A stretch of 29,092 nucleotides of DNA from Methanoregula sp. UBA247 (GCA_002495055.1 DADR01000010.1:1-29092), one strand, 5' to 3'. Shown: positions 8,432-16,199, numbered from the stretch's first letter. The notes: a model not told the origin generated them from the sequence alone. Numbers and translations: made by a program.

Positions 8432-9124
8432 ATGATTGAGATTACCGACTTAAAACGGCTCTACCACATGGGAAATGTCGAGGTCCGGGCTCTTGACGGT
8501 GTAACGCTCAATATCGAGAAAGGCGAGTTCCTCGGTATTATGGGGGCGAGCGGGAGCGGCAAGACCACGCTCCTGCACCTGCTTGGACTCCTTGACGCAC
8601 CTACGTCCGGCAGGATCATGATAGACGGGCTGGATGTCCTGAGCCTGACCGATTACGAAAAGACCATGTTCCGGCTTTACAAGCTAGGGTACGTCTTTCA
8701 GGACTATGCACTTGTCCCCGATCTCACCATGATGGAGAATGTCGCTCTGCCGGCCATGCTCCGGAAAGACCGGAGCGAAGAGCAGGTGAAAAATGACAGT
8801 TTCTGGATCCTGCAGAGGATCGGCCTGTGCGATCGCCGGGATCACCTGCCCCGGGAGCTCTCCGGCGGCCAGCAGCAGCGCGTATCGATCGCACGGGCCA
8901 TGGTAAACAGACCGGACATCCTCTTTGCCGATGAACCATGCGCCAACCTTGACTCAGAGAACTCGAAGATGGTGCTCGAACTCTTCCACGAGATCAACGA
9001 AGAGATGAAGCAGACCATCATCATGGTATCTCATGAGGACTGGCACAAGGAGTATTTCCACCGCATCGTCCGTCTCAAGGACGGGAAGGTCACTAGCGAC
9101 GGGAAAAACCATTCTGCGCACTAA
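8432..9124 (+). CDS. ABC transporter ATP-binding protein, LolD/MacB type
   Basis: The 230-residue ATPase carries all core motifs: Walker A GASGSGKTT (38-46), Q-loop VFQDYALVP (88-96), signature LSGGQQQR (143-150), Walker B DILFADE (162-168), and an H-loop histidine at 201 in MVSHE. The D-loop reads CANLD where relatives usually have TGNLD, a small variation. The Q-loop form and overall length fit the LolD/FtsE/MacB family that partners with the permease one base upstream. It is expected to be a homodimer on the inner face of the membrane. This is the last tightly coupled gene; the next start lies 73 bases on. Confidence 0.92.
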   Translation: MIEITDLKRLYHMGNVEVRALDGVTLNIEKGEFLGIMGASGSGKTTLLHLLGLLDAPTSGRIMIDGLDVLSLTDYEKTMFRLYKLGYVFQDYALVPDLTMMENVALPAMLRKDRSEEQVKNDSFWILQRIGLCDRRDHLPRELSGGQQQRVSIARAMVNRPDILFADEPCANLDSENSKMVLELFHEINEEMKQTIIMVSHEDWHKEYFHRIVRLKDGKVTSDGKNHSAH

Positions 9125-9197
9125 ACACCCTGTGATGCAGCATCCTGTACCTTTTTTCATTCCCCAAGCTGACAGTACAGTATATCCGGATCCTGCC

Positions 9198-9869
9198 ATG
9201 GATGAAATCCACATCGACAAGGTCCTCCGCTCCCGCCGCCGGACCATCGCACTTATCGTCACTCCTGAAGCCCGCGTTATTGTCCGTGCCCCCCTGAAGA
9301 CCCCGGCCGCTCTGATCGATGATTTTATTAAAAAACACCATGGCTGGATATGGAAAAAGGTCGCAGAGATGAAGGAGCGGCCGCAGGCTATCGCCCATGC
9401 TTACGAAGAGGGCGAGATCTTCTGGTTCCTCGGGCGTTCCTATCCCCTGCATATCATCGACGGACCGGGAGCAGGAATCCAGCGTACTGACCGGCTCTGT
9501 GTCCCCCGCACTACCACTCCTGATATCCGCAGCGGGATACAACGCTGGTACAGGGCGGAAGCGGCACAGGAGATCCGGTCGCGGTGCATGTGGTTCTCGA
9601 TGATGACCGGCTATTCCCCGGCATCAGTCCGCATCACCGATGCCCGTCAGCGCTGGGGCTCCTGCACCAACAAGGGCGGGCTCAACTTCAGCTGGCGGCT
9701 TATCCAGGCACCGCTGGAGATTGTAGACTACGTGATCGTCCACGAATTCGTCCACCTCCGGCAACCCGACCATTCGCAGAAGTTCTGGACAAAGGTGGAG
9801 GCGCTGATGCCGGATTATGATCTGCGGCGGAAGTGGTTGCGGGAGAATGAGCGGTTGCTGAAGATATGA
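9198..9869 (+). CDS. SprT/YgjP-like zinc metallopeptidase-fold protein (DUF45)
   Basis: The 223-residue protein matches the YgjP/DUF45 family. It has an N-terminal beta segment (RSRRRTIALIVTPEARVIVRAP), then the conserved RWGSC at 152-156, and the zinc motif HEFVH at 182-186 with a third histidine at 192 in DHSQKFW. The family has a minigluzincin-like peptidase fold; its substrate in archaea is not established. Some members have been described as nucleotide hydrolases, so the activity remains open. I prefer ATG 9198, which matches the usual family N-terminus. ATG 9135 is in frame and would add 21 residues of low-complexity character. It follows the ABC ATPase by 73 bases on the same strand and may be read through from the padR operon. 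Confidence 0.8.
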   Translation: MDEIHIDKVLRSRRRTIALIVTPEARVIVRAPLKTPAALIDDFIKKHHGWIWKKVAEMKERPQAIAHAYEEGEIFWFLGRSYPLHIIDGPGAGIQRTDRLCVPRTTTPDIRSGIQRWYRAEAAQEIRSRCMWFSMMTGYSPASVRITDARQRWGSCTNKGGLNFSWRLIQAPLEIVDYVIVHEFVHLRQPDHSQKFWTKVEALMPDYDLRRKWLRENERLLKI

Positions 9870-10043
9870 TTCAATAACACCGGTAAGGGATAGTGTCAAT
9901 TGTATTCACTTTACCCCCTTAAGCACCAAGGGATTCTAAAACGACCTGCGAAGTAGCGCAAAAATCCAACAGATATTTTATGCGAGGCGCATCGCGATTC
10001 CACGAACTTTTGTAAAAAAAATCGTTGATGGTCAATCTTACCT
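9870..10043. terminator. Convergent intergenic region with oligo-T terminator for ubiA
   Basis: This 174-base gap lies between two genes that point at each other. On the minus strand, after the ubiA stop, a run of eight T (complement of 10014-10021) forms a likely terminator. A further T run overlaps the ubiA stop itself. A small dyad ATGCG-AGG-CGCAT lies near 9979-9991. No gene seen. Confidence 0.5.
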
Positions 10044-10943
10044 TTAAAAAAAAGATCCTGCCGCAATCCCCCCTGCGTAAAGTATCATTGCTATATGGAA
10101 GAGTGGCAGTACCCTGAGTGCTGCAGCAGGTGTCTTGTTCTTCAGGATCACGATGTTTGCAATTATGATCAGGCACAGCCCGCCAATTATTCCAATCCGG
10201 GCTGGCAATCCAAGCCGTGTCATGAAAAGGAACGCCATCATTGCATGGATAATGGTGAACCCGGCAATCCAGTAAGCTGTCCTTGGTATATCGTAGACCA
10301 TCGGGATAGTGCTCATTCCACGCTCACGATCATTTGCCACATCGATCAGGTCATTTGCACCAAGATGAGCCATCGCAAACGGGTAAAAAAAGACAAAATA
10401 CAGGAATGCGTTCAGATCCGGGTGTCCGAGACAGAGATATCCTGCAACCGGAAACAGGGCGAAATCCGTACGCCCGATGATCTGGGCAAATGGAAATTTC
10501 TGCGGCTGCCGCTTCTCCATCTGATAAAATATCTCAATGCTGTAACTGTATGCCATAATCAGAATTACCAGGAGCGAATGCGGATAGGGCAGTGTTGCGA
10601 TAAGACCCGAAGTGATGGCGGCTAAGCCAATAAAAAGCGCTAACGCATTGTTTGGTGAAATAATCCCCGCCGGGATTGGGCGGGTTCCGAATATCCTCCA
10701 ATATTTCGTGAGCTTATCCGATTCGATATCTTTTTTATCATAATCGCGATCGATATAATCATTCAGGACAAGCCCTGCCTCAAAGCCAAAAAACCCTATC
10801 AGGGCAACATGGACAAGATCGAACCATGCAAAATTTCCATAGACTGTAGTTGCAAGCAGATATCCCGAACAAAAAAGCAATGGCCATGCAAAAAAAAACT
10901 GGAGCCGGGTAAGGTCAATATATGCCCTGAGGGTCGCAGTCAT
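10044..10943 (-). CDS. UbiA-family prenyltransferase, substrate unassigned
   Basis: This 299-residue polytopic membrane protein has both aspartate-rich motifs of the UbiA superfamily: NDYIDRDYD at 61-69 and NDLIDVANDRERG at 197-209. They lie on cytoplasmic loops between about eight or nine hydrophobic helices. The family transfers a prenyl chain from its diphosphate to an aromatic or glycerol-phosphate acceptor. It could be the archaeal lipid enzyme DGGGP synthase, but the region after the first motif (KKDIESDKLTKYW before TRPIPAG) is longer than the compact NKPxRPIPSG I expect there, so I leave the substrate open. I chose ATG 10943; the frame continues to a TTG at 11003, but ATG has AGGA just upstream and matches the helix start. 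It is transcribed divergently from the GNAT gene. Confidence 0.8.
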   Translation of the reverse strand: MTATLRAYIDLTRLQFFFAWPLLFCSGYLLATTVYGNFAWFDLVHVALIGFFGFEAGLVLNDYIDRDYDKKDIESDKLTKYWRIFGTRPIPAGIISPNNALALFIGLAAITSGLIATLPYPHSLLVILIMAYSYSIEIFYQMEKRQPQKFPFAQIIGRTDFALFPVAGYLCLGHPDLNAFLYFVFFYPFAMAHLGANDLIDVANDRERGMSTIPMVYDIPRTAYWIAGFTIIHAMMAFLFMTRLGLPARIGIIGGLCLIIIANIVILKNKTPAAALRVLPLFHIAMILYAGGIAAGSFF

Positions 10944-11020
10944 TCCTGAAAGATTTGTGCTGCTTACACTTACACGCTTTGATGAACCAGGATCAATCCG
11001 CAATCAACGATTTCACTTTG

Positions 11021-11044
11021 TATTTTTTTCACACTTATTAGTAC
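11021..11044. promoter_or_regulatory. Divergent promoter region between ubiA and the acetyltransferase
   Basis: A minus-strand TATA-like run AAAAAAATAC (complement of about 11020-11030) would serve ubiA. A plus-strand ACTTATTAGT (about 11033-11042) would serve the acetyltransferase at 11096. The two elements are almost back to back in the 152-base gap, the usual form of an archaeal divergent promoter. Assignment is by pattern only. Confidence 0.35.
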
Positions 11045-11095
11045 AGGTACTCCAGGGACATCTCCCTTATCTGCTGAGCCACCTAATAGAACAGG

Positions 11096-11662
11096 ATGGA
11101 TTCCTTTTTTATCCGGCCGGAAACTCCTGCGGATATCCCTGCAATTTTTGAAGTAAACTACCAGGCGTTTGCTCATTATGACGAAGCACGTCTCGTAGAT
11201 GCCCTGCGGGATGCAAAGGTTTTCAATCCCGAACTTTCACTGGTTGCTGTTCATGATGACAGGATTATCGGGCATATCATGTTTCCTCCTGTTACCATCG
11301 AATCTCCCGAGGCAATCACTCCTGCAATCGCTCTGGCACCGCTTGTGGTGCACCCGGATTACCAATGCCTTGGCGTTGGTGCCGCGCTTATTGAAGAGGG
11401 ACTCAATGTATGCCGGACCCTTGGACACCGTATCGTGATTGTTATTGGCCACCCGGGTTACTATCCCCGCTATGGTTTTCGCTCAGCCCGGGCAAATGGT
11501 ATTGTAGCGCCATTCTCCGTTGCGGACGATGTATTTATGGTACTTGCCCTTGATCCCGGTGCATTGGACGGAATATGGGGTACGGTGAAGTACCCGGAAG
11601 AATTTGATGCAATCGTTGGAAGTGGGATGAGGAAAGGTAAAAAAGCAGATTCGCTATCCTGA
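11096..11662 (+). CDS. GNAT-family N-acetyltransferase, YhbS-like
   Basis: The 188-residue protein has the GNAT fold. An N-terminal FIRPETPADIPAIFEVNYQAF segment leads in, and the acetyl-CoA loop lies in VHPDYQCLGVGAALIEEGL, a variant of Q/RxxGxG/A. It continues with the C-terminal strand motif HPGYYPRYGFRSA that is typical of the YhbS subgroup. Members acetylate small molecules or protein N-termini; the acceptor is not predictable here. The ATG starts the recognisable domain directly. It is divergent from ubiA and is followed by a T-rich stretch near 11699-11704, so it is probably monocistronic. Confidence 0.88.
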   Translation: MDSFFIRPETPADIPAIFEVNYQAFAHYDEARLVDALRDAKVFNPELSLVAVHDDRIIGHIMFPPVTIESPEAITPAIALAPLVVHPDYQCLGVGAALIEEGLNVCRTLGHRIVIVIGHPGYYPRYGFRSARANGIVAPFSVADDVFMVLALDPGALDGIWGTVKYPEEFDAIVGSGMRKGKKADSLS

Positions 11663-11725
11663 TATTTTACGTCTTGTCAGTAATTCTGTGACTATCTCTT
11701 TTTTATACCCTGAACGGGAAGTTTT

Positions 11726-11923
11726 GTGAGATTGCGGAATTATTGGCGTTGGATTGATGACTCCAAAGCGCTTTACCGTTTGACAATTCTGTTAGATTCC
11801 CGGGTATTTTTATCAGTGGTGGTAAAAACCGATGTCATGACCTCCTGGCACCAGCATTATCCCTTCGTCCGTCAACCTACCATGAGTTATAATGACCTGC
11901 AGATCCCCAATACCGGAAGATAA
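11726..11923 (+). CDS. Possible small leaderless ORF overlapping the methyltransferase start
   Basis: A 65-codon open frame starts with GTG about 22 bases after a TATA-like TTTTTTATA (11699-11707), near the spacing of a leaderless archaeal transcript. It overlaps the methyltransferase start by 32 bases. The product is basic and tryptophan-rich at the N-terminus (MRLRNYWRWIDDSKALYRL), with no helix-turn-helix or membrane segment that I recognise. The TATA-like run could equally be the terminator of the acetyltransferase gene. I rate it more likely spurious than real. Confidence 0.2.
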   Translation: MRLRNYWRWIDDSKALYRLTILLDSRVFLSVVVKTDVMTSWHQHYPFVRQPTMSYNDLQIPNTGR

Positions 11924-13133
11924 CCTGAACCGGTATCTTCGTGCATTCAAGAGCCATGCCGATATCCCGACGCTCGTTGAGGATATGGTAACAGGACCGG
12001 TAGTTGTCCCAAAATATACCAATGAATTCTGGACGTCCCGGCAAAGACAGGCATCCTCAATTCATGAAATATCCTATCGTGCGTGTTTTAAACCCCAGCT
12101 TCCGCGATTTTTCATCGATCTTCTGACAAGAAAAGGTGATATAGTCTACGATCCGTTCAGTGGGCGTGGTACCACCGTCATCGAAGCCGGAATTTCCGGG
12201 CGTGATGTTTACGCAAATGATGCAAATCCTCTCTCACGGATTATGACCGAACCGCGTTTTTCTCCTCCCGGTATTGCTGGTGTCGAGAAACGTCTTGCAT
12301 CCATTCCCCGTGAAGGGGAACGAGCCTCAATTAAACTTTCTATGTTTTACCACCCGGACACCGAGAAAGAAATTGTTGCTTTAAGGGATTATATCCTGAA
12401 AAAAAAAGCAGAATGCAGTGATGATATGATTGACCGCTGGATTGCGATGGTGGCAACCAACCGATTAACCGGTCATTCGAAGGGATTTTTTTCGGTATAT
12501 ACACTCCCCCCAAACCAGGCGGTATCTCCCCAGAGCCAGGAACGGATCAATAAAAAACGCCACCAGACCCCGGAGTACCGGGATACCCACCATATCATAC
12601 TGAATAAGACAAAAAGCCTGTTACGCATCCTGTCTCCTGCTGAAAAGAAAAATTTAAAGCGGGCAGGAAAAAACGCCCGTCTTCTATCGGGCAATGCACA
12701 ATCAACCCCGGAAATTCCGGATACCAGCATACAGCTGACAGTTACATCACCGCCGTTTCTCGATATCGTTCAATATCGTGAAGACAACTGGCTTCGCTGC
12801 TGGTTCAATGGTCTTGATGAGAAAACCATCGGGGAGCAAATCACGATGGCCCGGACCCTGGATGAATGGACAAGGGTAATGGGTTCTGTATTCAGGGAAC
12901 TTTACCGGATCACCCGGATTGGGGGATTTGTTGCGTTTGAAGTAGGTGAGGTGCGAAAGGGTACTATCCGGCTGGAGGACCATGTTATCCCGCTCGGCAT
13001 AACTGCAGGCTTCATATGCAGGGGGGTAGTGATCAATCAGCAGATATTCACCAAGACTTCCAATATCTGGGGTGTGAATAATATGGCTTCGGGCACGAAT
13101 ACCAACCGGATTGTAATTTTTTATAAGTCATGA
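11892..13133 (+). CDS. Solitary amino-DNA methyltransferase (N4-cytosine or N6-adenine)
   Basis: The 413-residue protein has the S-adenosylmethionine motif DPFSGRGTT at 87-95, a following acidic YANDANPLS (107-114), and the catalytic TSPPF at 285-289, an S/D-P-P-Y/F motif used by enzymes that methylate exocyclic amino groups of cytosine or adenine. The SAM-binding motif comes before the catalytic motif, with about 190 residues between them. This insert (150-280) is basic and probably carries target recognition. No restriction endonuclease or specificity gene is adjacent, so it looks like an orphan methylase. The C-terminus has VAFEVGEVRKG and a conserved NNMASGTNTNRIV. ATG 11892 is the first start in the frame after a stop at 11883; its ribosome site is poor. 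Confidence 0.82.
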   Translation: MTCRSPIPEDNLNRYLRAFKSHADIPTLVEDMVTGPVVVPKYTNEFWTSRQRQASSIHEISYRACFKPQLPRFFIDLLTRKGDIVYDPFSGRGTTVIEAGISGRDVYANDANPLSRIMTEPRFSPPGIAGVEKRLASIPREGERASIKLSMFYHPDTEKEIVALRDYILKKKAECSDDMIDRWIAMVATNRLTGHSKGFFSVYTLPPNQAVSPQSQERINKKRHQTPEYRDTHHIILNKTKSLLRILSPAEKKNLKRAGKNARLLSGNAQSTPEIPDTSIQLTVTSPPFLDIVQYREDNWLRCWFNGLDEKTIGEQITMARTLDEWTRVMGSVFRELYRITRIGGFVAFEVGEVRKGTIRLEDHVIPLGITAGFICRGVVINQQIFTKTSNIWGVNNMASGTNTNRIVIFYKS

Positions 13134-13408
13134 GAACTGACGATGATTTTAAGTTAAGGGCATTTGCATCGTTTTTGTTTTTTAAAAATGCAGTATTTTT
13201 TAATCCAGCGTTTGCTTTTTAAAATGTGAAAAAATTTCTCTTTGAGGGACAGAGGATATTCCAATCCCGATTGACTCATCAATGAATACTTTCCCGGTTA
13301 TCCCGTTATCTGCCCTGTCTGACTCTTTTGTTCCCGTTAAACGAAAATTCAGTCAGGATTGTTACGGACAAAGTACGCCTTAAGTATCACGGCATCCATA
13401 GATTACGC
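13134..13408. other. AT-rich intergenic region between methyltransferase and ubiB-like gene
   Basis: This 275-base region has no convincing gene. A hairpin lies at 13165-13192: TGCAT, a 2-base bulge and TTTTT pair with AAAAATGCA around a GTTTTTT loop. It is followed by another T run at 13196-13201, a good terminator for the methyltransferase. TATA-like elements are TTTTTAAAA near 13211-13219 and CTTAAGTAT near 13379-13387. The latter is about 26 bases before the ATG at 13409 and could give a leaderless transcript. Confidence 0.5.
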
Positions 13409-15079
13409 ATGGTTACCCGTATCATGCGGTATGCGCAGATCGTGGATGTGCTGAGCAAATATGGTTTGGGTATCGGGCTTGAAAAAATATTTCCCGGAAG
13501 AGCCCGGTTCCGGCTTCCCCGCCCCGGGCTCCCAAGGCCCGGTAAGACCAGCGATGCTTCCACAGTCTATGAGCGCATACGGCTTGCCTTCGAGGAACTT
13601 GGTCCGACCTTTGTAAAGTTCGGCCAGATAATGAGCACGAGGACAGAATTGCTCCCTCCGGAGTTAATCAACGAGCTTAAAAAACTACAGGACCATGCAA
13701 AGCCCCTTCCCTTCTCAGAAGTCCGGGCGGTTATCGAACAGAATTATCCCGATTGTGACGAGTGGTACTTGAAGATCGACGAAACACCGGTGGCATCTGC
13801 ATCGATAGCACAGGTGCATTCTGCAATTCTGAAAGATGGAACCCGGGTCGCCCTTAAAATACAGAGACCCGGTATCGATGAGATTATTGAGATCGATATT
13901 GGCATCCTGCAATCCATGGCAGAGCGGATTGAAACGGTTTTTCCTGAGACACGTATGTACAATCCGGTCGGGATGGTGGATGACTTTGCCCACCAGATCA
14001 GAAAAGAGCTCGATTTCACCCGGGACGCCCGCAACGCTGATCGCATGGCGCGGAACTTCCGGGACACTCCCGGTATCCGGTTTCCGAAAATTTACTGGGA
14101 ATACTCCTCTCCTCAAATAATGGTCATGGACTATATCGAGGGAGTACGGATCGATGATCCTGAGGCTATAATAGCGATGGGACTTGATCCCCATGAGATA
14201 GGGGTTCGCGGGTTCCATGCGTACCTGAAGATGATCTTCGAGGATGGATTCATTCATGGTGACCCCCACCCGGGTAACCTGCTCGTGACAAAAGAGGGAG
14301 ATATTGCTTTCCTGGATTTTGGCATTATTGGAATCCTGCGCCCGGAGAAACAACAGGGTTTCATTAATCTCCTTTTTGCACTGATGAACGACGATATAGA
14401 GCTGATGCTTCGGTCACTCGAAGGGTTCGGGATTGTAATTAATGAATCTGATCGTGAAGCCCTGCGGGACGACCTCTATATTATGATGCACGATTTTAAG
14501 GGTGGTGAGGAGGTTTCACAATTCAACTTCCGGCTTGTTGTAACCGAACTCACCGATTCAATGCGAAGGTATCGCCTTAAAGTCCCCATGAACCTGATGC
14601 TCCTGCTCAAGGTATTCATGATGGTCCTCGATATCGGAATGCGGCTTGACCCGGAATTCAATTTTGGAAAAGAAGTCACTCCTTATCTAACGAAACTTGC
14701 CGATAAAGGCAACATTTCTGCTGCATATGTTAAACGAGCTTCGACCTCACTTCTGGAAGCTGCTGATGCCCTTTTTGACATGCCCCGCAATCTTAACCTG
14801 ATGCTCCGGCGACTCTCGACCGGGACGTTCAAACTTGAGATGGTTGACTCCGATCTCCAGAAACTCCAGATGGCACTCGATAAAGCCAGTGACAAGCTCA
14901 TGATCGGTCTTGTAGTGGCATCACTCGTGGTCGGGTCCTCGCTTGTCTTGCTGGCATCTCCGTTTACCCTTCCAAAGGAGATCTCCTGGCTTGCGATCCT
15001 TGGCTATACCGCCGCAGTGCTCGTTGGTTTCTACGCGATATATCACGTTATTTTCCTGAAGTTCCGCATGCAACGCTGA
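13409..15079 (+). CDS. UbiB/ABC1/AarF-family atypical protein kinase-like protein
   Basis: This 556-residue protein carries the full set of UbiB family marks: KFGQ (70-73), the alanine-rich nucleotide loop ASASIAQVH (129-137), lysine K150 in VALK, ELD (200-202), catalytic HGDPHPGN (283-290) and DFG (303-305). Two membrane helices end the protein (about 505-550). In bacteria and mitochondria UbiB homologues support ubiquinone synthesis through ATPase activity on membrane lipids. Methanogens of this group lack ubiquinone, so the role here is open. I chose ATG 13409, which matches family length; the frame extends to a TTG at 13328 with no ribosome site. A hairpin with T-rich tail follows the stop. 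Confidence 0.9.
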   Translation: MVTRIMRYAQIVDVLSKYGLGIGLEKIFPGRARFRLPRPGLPRPGKTSDASTVYERIRLAFEELGPTFVKFGQIMSTRTELLPPELINELKKLQDHAKPLPFSEVRAVIEQNYPDCDEWYLKIDETPVASASIAQVHSAILKDGTRVALKIQRPGIDEIIEIDIGILQSMAERIETVFPETRMYNPVGMVDDFAHQIRKELDFTRDARNADRMARNFRDTPGIRFPKIYWEYSSPQIMVMDYIEGVRIDDPEAIIAMGLDPHEIGVRGFHAYLKMIFEDGFIHGDPHPGNLLVTKEGDIAFLDFGIIGILRPEKQQGFINLLFALMNDDIELMLRSLEGFGIVINESDREALRDDLYIMMHDFKGGEEVSQFNFRLVVTELTDSMRRYRLKVPMNLMLLLKVFMMVLDIGMRLDPEFNFGKEVTPYLTKLADKGNISAAYVKRASTSLLEAADALFDMPRNLNLMLRRLSTGTFKLEMVDSDLQKLQMALDKASDKLMIGLVVASLVVGSSLVLLASPFTLPKEISWLAILGYTAAVLVGFYAIYHVIFLKFRMQR

Positions 15080-15099
15080 TAAAAATTTCTGGATAATTC

Positions 15100-15136
15100 T
15101 TACTACCCATGGCGATAGTAACAATTTTGGTTTTTA
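15100..15136. terminator. Hairpin plus T tracts between convergent genes
   Basis: TTACTA (15100-15105) pairs perfectly with TAGTAA (15116-15121), followed on the plus strand by ATTTTGGTTTTTATT. It ends the ubiB-like gene; the convergent glycosylase gene stops at 15134, within the T tract. Confidence 0.5.
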
Positions 15137-15649
15137 TTGGATGCAGTGCGTGCGGATTATCTCCCATCTCCTTACTTTTTCATCAAGGGTGAACCGCGTG
15201 TTTGCCGGGCTCGTTGACGGCAGCACTACATAAGGAACAGACAACGGGATATTCATCCGGTGAAAGTAGCGACCCGCAGTACTGCCGTTCAGGACGATTA
15301 GATGGAGTGACGGATACAATTTCAGGAACGCTGCGATATCATTGAAAACCGGATCCCGGATCCGGGTATCTGCACTACCCTCCCGGGAGCAGGTCTGGAT
15401 TATATCCCAGAGCGCGATCCCGCGGTCAGCCAGCTGAATGGTCCTGACCGCATAAGGAAGATGACGATCAATTTGAAGGAGGATTTCGATAATCTGCCAG
15501 AAGTGGTTCCGTGCGTTCCCGTAATACTCGATATTCAGGAGAGACTGCCTGCTGGGAAAACTGCCGAGAATGAGCACTTTTACCGATTCACCATGAATCG
15601 GGGGAAGGCCGGCAGGGCATTTTGTGTGAATAACCGGTGTGCTATCCAT
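15134..15649 (-). CDS. Family 6 uracil-DNA-glycosylase superfamily enzyme (hypoxanthine-DNA glycosylase type)
   Basis: The 171-residue protein has the family 6 signature. ILGSFPSRQSL (about 27-37) is followed closely by YYGNARNHFW (42-51), and the C-terminal loop is LPSTSPAN. These motifs line the base-flipping pocket. Family 6 enzymes were characterised from a methanosarcinal methanogen as hypoxanthine-DNA glycosylases that remove deaminated adenine. Relatives often have GNPRN where this has GNARN. Its ATG is 38 bases after the stop of the ferredoxin:thioredoxin reductase gene on the same strand, so the two are probably cotranscribed. No clear Shine-Dalgarno was seen before the ATG. Confidence 0.8.
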   Translation of the reverse strand: MDSTPVIHTKCPAGLPPIHGESVKVLILGSFPSRQSLLNIEYYGNARNHFWQIIEILLQIDRHLPYAVRTIQLADRGIALWDIIQTCSREGSADTRIRDPVFNDIAAFLKLYPSLHLIVLNGSTAGRYFHRMNIPLSVPYVVLPSTSPANTRFTLDEKVRRWEIIRTHCIQ

Positions 15650-15687
15650 ACGATGGGGTTAAACAAATTAAGTACCTGGAAAAATGA

Positions 15688-15966
15688 TCAGGATTTAAAA
15701 TAAAGATTGCAATGGCAGTGCCCATCCTGGGCGACTTCATCTTTATGATACACGCAGGGGCATTCAATTGCCAGATCCTTTTCCTCATCACCGCTCCGGA
15801 GACGGCAGGGACAATACGGTCTTCCGAACTTTTTTTTATTCCGCACCAGCCCCCTGATAACGGTTGAGAGTTGTTTTTCATCAGTATTGAGGGCCCAGCC
15901 CTGCTTGTTCGCATATCCTTTTGCCCATTTGAGCATTTCCTGTTCCTCTGCTTTTTCTTCTGTCAT
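15688..15966 (-). CDS. Ferredoxin:thioredoxin reductase catalytic chain homologue
   Basis: The 92-residue protein has the cysteine pattern of the FTR catalytic (beta) chain: CPC at 52-54, CPC at 69-71 and CHC at 84-86. These hold a 4Fe-4S cluster next to a redox-active disulfide. The spacing between cysteine pairs is 14 and 12 residues, whereas the plant form has 16 and 8. I believe this variant is usual in methanogens. The enzyme passes electrons from ferredoxin to thioredoxin-like proteins. No variable (alpha) chain gene is adjacent. I chose ATG 15966 with GGGGTGA upstream; the frame continues to a TTG at 16017. Two inverted repeats lie just upstream (15992-16027). Confidence 0.88.
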   Translation of the reverse strand: MTEEKAEEQEMLKWAKGYANKQGWALNTDEKQLSTVIRGLVRNKKKFGRPYCPCRLRSGDEEKDLAIECPCVYHKDEVAQDGHCHCNLYFKS

Positions 15967-15991
15967 GATATCTGATCTCACCCCTCTGATG

Positions 15992-16027
15992 GTATCGTTA
16001 TGATACGTTTCTAACAAGAGACGTTAG
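15992..16027. promoter_or_regulatory. Paired dyads upstream of the FTR gene
   Basis: GTATC-GTTAT-GATAC (15992-16006) and CTAAC-AAGAGAC-GTTAG (16011-16027) are perfect inverted repeats only four bases apart. They lie 26 to 61 bases before the FTR start on the minus strand. A TATA-like CAATATCG (complement, about 16039-16046) would place the transcription start in this zone. They could be an operator for a redox regulator; no regulator can be named. Confidence 0.35.
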
Positions 16028-16060
16028 TCTTTGTGCTCGATATTGTGGATTATCCGAATC

Positions 16061-16067
16061 AAAAAAA
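16061..16067 (-). terminator. Oligo-T terminator downstream of purC
   Basis: On the minus strand seven T in a row (complement of 16061-16067) lie 132 bases past the purC stop and upstream of the FTR promoter. This is the best candidate end of the cofG-purC transcript. The 182 bases between contain no gene that I could support. Confidence 0.4.
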
Positions 16068-16199
16068 GTCCTTTCCCGCAACAGAACCGGGAACCGCTTC
16101 CCTTGTGCAGTCGGGTGAGGCATGATCGGAGCACATATCGCTGTTCTGGCAACACACCCGTGATAATTTCTGCACTCCAGGTTGGTTTTCTCTCCCTTG

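Noticed and set aside
10044..11003. TTG start at 11003 for the UbiA gene
   Set aside because: The extra 20 residues are polar, and the ATG at 10943 has AGGA upstream and opens just before the first helix.
13328..13408. TTG start at 13328 for the UbiB-like gene
   Set aside because: No ribosome site, and the ATG at 13409 gives the usual family length.
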